15,158 nucleotides of DNA from Pseudanabaena sp. CAN_BIN31 (lineage in GTDB: Bacteria; Cyanobacteriota; Cyanobacteriia; Pseudanabaenales; Pseudanabaenaceae). Shown piece by piece: positions 13,788-15,158 of the stretch. The position numbers were made by a program, and so were the translations under genes. The first letter of the stretch is position 1. Every line of letters starts with the position of its first letter. The stretch lies in the NCBI GenBank assembly GCA_026785865.1, contig JAJAZG010000262.1:1-15158 (forward strand), given 5' to 3'. The notes beneath the pieces were generated by a model, which made no database searches, was not told where the DNA came from, and saw nothing but the letters and a program-made list of their open reading frames with translations.

Positions 13788-14126
13788 TTACTTTTTGGTA
13801 AACTCTAAAGGCTCTGGGATCGAGACACTAGGCGCGGTAAATTCTCCAGTCACGACAAACTCAAGCCTTAACTTCAACCAACGCATCGTATTTGGATCGG
13901 TTGTGATCACCGCCGCCGCAGGTTGGGGAATTTGCTTTTTAATGCTTGCCATTTCAGGCGCTTCCAAAAAAGCAGGCTGCTCAATCAACCAAAAATTAAT
14001 TTCTTTGTTGCGAGCCTTAAAATTGCGCCCGCGCTCCGATAGCGTCTCACTCAAAGGTTTCCCTTCGTCTTCACACAAATACTTACGGCTAGCAGCCACG
14101 AAATAATATTGCTGGGACTCTGACAT
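13788..14126 (-). CDS. ycf54: Ycf54, assembly/activity factor of the Mg-protoporphyrin monomethyl ester cyclase
   Basis: Ycf54 (DUF2488) is required for the aerobic cyclase that forms the fifth ring of chlorophyll; it binds the AcsF/CycI subunit. The 112-residue sequence shows the family pattern: YYFVAASRKYLCEDE (7-21), LSERGRNFKARNKEINFWL, EQPAFLEAPEMASIKKQIPQ with PAAAVITTD, and MRWLKLRLEFVVTGEFTAP (81-99). I chose the ATG at 14124-14126 (MSESQQYY), which matches the usual length of about 106-110 residues. A TTG 9 codons upstream would add residues outside the family pattern. The gene lies 75 bases downstream of the HAD gene on the same strand. The 204-base gap after it contains a palindrome and HIP1 sites but no other gene that I can see. 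Confidence 0.93.
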   Translation of the reverse strand: MSESQQYYFVAASRKYLCEDEGKPLSETLSERGRNFKARNKEINFWLIEQPAFLEAPEMASIKKQIPQPAAAVITTDPNTMRWLKLRLEFVVTGEFTAPSVSIPEPLEFTKK

Positions 14127-14201
14127 AAAACTTGATTTTAAAATTCTTAACAAGGGAATAGCTTGTAAAGCCAGATCTATGTTAACGCGAATTTAAGCTA
14201 C

Positions 14202-15008
14202 CTAACTTTGTAATAAATTAAGCTGCGGAGTTAACTCTAGAACATTATTCAAAACTAGATCTGCACCATTTTCTTTGAGTAGAGATGAGTAGCGATCGCG
14301 CAAATCTTCAGCCACATGGGGCGGAATTACACCCACAGCAATATATTTGTAACTAGGAGCATAATCTCGCGCTCTAACCACCGTCAGCATATCCGCCACC
14401 GTATCACCGACATATACAACTACGGATGATATTTCCTCTTTATTTTTTTCAAGTTGCTTCACCGCCAATAAAAGCCCAGTCGGATCAGGTTTACCTGCGG
14501 CATCTTCCATCGCAATTAATACAGGATCATTAATTTCTAGCCGCCGCAACACATAACCAGCCGAAGCCCGCGTTGCCCCACTAAAAAATCCCCAATCAAT
14601 TTCTGCTGATGTCAAATTCTGAAAATATTCCTTAGTCGCAATCAAAGGCTCAGAAGCAATATAGCCATCCGACCAATCAGGATTAACACCTCGATAACGC
14701 CCCTGAAAAAAAGCCACGATCGCTTCATAAGACACTTGGCGATCTCTCCCGAACTTGTGAAAATAACGCTTAATTAGCTCTTGTGAAGCCTCCCAGTCAT
14801 TATTCCAAATCCCCTCAGCCTTTAATTCATCAATTTCTTCAGAAGTCGGACGGCAAGCACGATCAGTAAAATGCTCAACCGTATCTGCCAAGGCGCGGCG
14901 ATAAGAACCCGACACATCGCGAATCACCCCATCAATATCAAACACAAAAATACTGCTAAAAATATTATTGTTCAATTCTTTCGAGTTAAATTTAGAGGTT
15001 TCAATCAT
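14202..15008 (-). CDS. HAD superfamily IA hydrolase (TIGR01548-type phosphatase-like protein)
   Basis: A 268-residue HAD-fold protein, probably a phosphatase of unknown substrate. Motif I is FVFDIDGVIRD with nucleophile Asp24 and Asp26, motif II is FFSGATRA with Ser143, motif III is Lys173 in AGKPDP, and motif IV is VGDTVADM with Asp202 and Asp206. The catalytic set is complete. A helical cap lies between motifs I and II (about 35-125). It resembles the cyanobacterial HAD group once associated with histidine-pathway names (TIGR01548), but no histidine gene is nearby and I do not assign a substrate. The ATG at 15006-15008 has no clear ribosome binding site. It is divergent from ycf65, with a 60-base gap that must contain both promoters. 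Confidence 0.88.
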   Translation of the reverse strand: MIETSKFNSKELNNNIFSSIFVFDIDGVIRDVSGSYRRALADTVEHFTDRACRPTSEEIDELKAEGIWNNDWEASQELIKRYFHKFGRDRQVSYEAIVAFFQGRYRGVNPDWSDGYIASEPLIATKEYFQNLTSAEIDWGFFSGATRASAGYVLRRLEINDPVLIAMEDAAGKPDPTGLLLAVKQLEKNKEEISSVVVYVGDTVADMLTVVRARDYAPSYKYIAVGVIPPHVAEDLRDRYSSLLKENGADLVLNNVLELTPQLNLLQS

Positions 15009-15054
15009 GTTATATTACAAGATCGCTACTTTAATATGTAACTTAGTTTTTGTT

Positions 15055-15060
15055 GGAGGT
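15055..15060 (+). promoter_or_regulatory. Strong Shine-Dalgarno site fixing the TTG start of ycf65
   Basis: GGAGGT at 15055-15060 lies 8 bases before a TTG at 15069. An in-frame TAG at 15060-15062 excludes any longer reading frame, so the site decides the unusual start. Confidence 0.75.
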
Positions 15061-15068
15061 AGGTAGCA

Positions 15069-15158
15069 TTGTCTCAGTTTATCCTAAAAATCTTATGGTT
15101 AGAGAAAGACGTAGCTCTTGCCGTCGATCAAGTCGTTGGCAAGGGTTTCAGCCCTCTC
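15069..15158 (+). CDS. ycf65: Plastid-type 30S ribosomal protein PSRP-3 / Ycf65, N-terminal fragment (runs off the right edge)
   Basis: PSRP-3 (Ycf65) is a small-subunit ribosomal protein confined to cyanobacteria and plastids. The 30 codons present read (M)SQFILKILWLEKDVALAV followed by DQVVGKGFSPL, matching the family's conserved opening (KxLWLxxxVAxAVDQVxGKGxSPL). Translation must begin at the TTG at 15069-15071, because TAG occurs in frame just upstream and a strong GGAGGT site is correctly placed. A rare start codon on a ribosomal protein is notable. The gene diverges from the HAD gene. Confidence 0.88.
   Translation, partial: MSQFILKILWLEKDVALAVDQVVGKGFSPL

Noticed and set aside
14127..14153. 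TTG start extending Ycf54 by 9 residues
   Set aside because: No ribosome binding site fits better, and the ATG at 14126 gives the usual family length.
1..15158. tRNA, rRNA, CRISPR array, transposase, integrase or att site
   Set aside because: I looked in all gaps and saw no cloverleaf, spaced direct repeats or recombinase gene; short att sites around 3757-5843 cannot be excluded by eye.

Overview
The window looks like a chromosomal piece of a cyanobacterium. The octamer GCGATCGC (HIP1) and close variants recur inside and between most genes. Several genes are ones otherwise known mainly from cyanobacteria and plastids (ycf23, ycf54, ycf65/PSRP-3), and accD and a grpE-dnaK pair are also present. 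A Pseudanabaena-like filamentous or unicellular lineage is my guess from general sequence feel; no 16S or other decisive marker is present.

Left part (1-2577, all minus strand): the first codons of plsX (fatty acid/phospholipid synthesis), then a membrane-anchored prohibitin/SPFH protein, then a lipoprotein-type amino acid ABC transporter substrate-binding protein with no transporter partners beside it. Two perfect or near-perfect long palindromes flank the prohibitin gene. Middle-left (2808-6842, plus strand): ycf23 with a textbook rho-independent terminator, then a small accessory cluster. The cluster holds a caulimovirus-VI-type RNase H, a Uma2-family PD-(D/E)XK nuclease-like protein, and a HEPN/nucleotidyltransferase pair whose reading frames overlap. 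It is followed by nagA, which lacks the usual N-terminal part exactly at the junction with the cluster.

Middle-right (6778-10621, minus strand): accD, whose 3' end overlaps that of nagA tail-to-tail, then dnaK (DnaK1-like) preceded by grpE, a chaperone pair. Right part (10768-15008, minus strand): a translationally coupled PP2C phosphatase and a kinase-like protein with a transmembrane segment and a long pentapeptide-repeat tail, then ycf54 (chlorophyll cyclase factor) and a HAD phosphatase-like protein. The window ends in the first 30 codons of the plus-strand gene for ribosomal protein PSRP-3/Ycf65, which starts at TTG.

Most of the window is housekeeping: lipid synthesis, protein folding, chlorophyll synthesis and translation. 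The parts that deserve attention are the 3757-5811 accessory cluster and its scar-like border with nagA, the PP2C/kinase/pentapeptide signalling pair, and the palindromes. I saw no tRNA, rRNA, CRISPR array, transposase or integrase. No gene-free stretch exceeds 300 bases.
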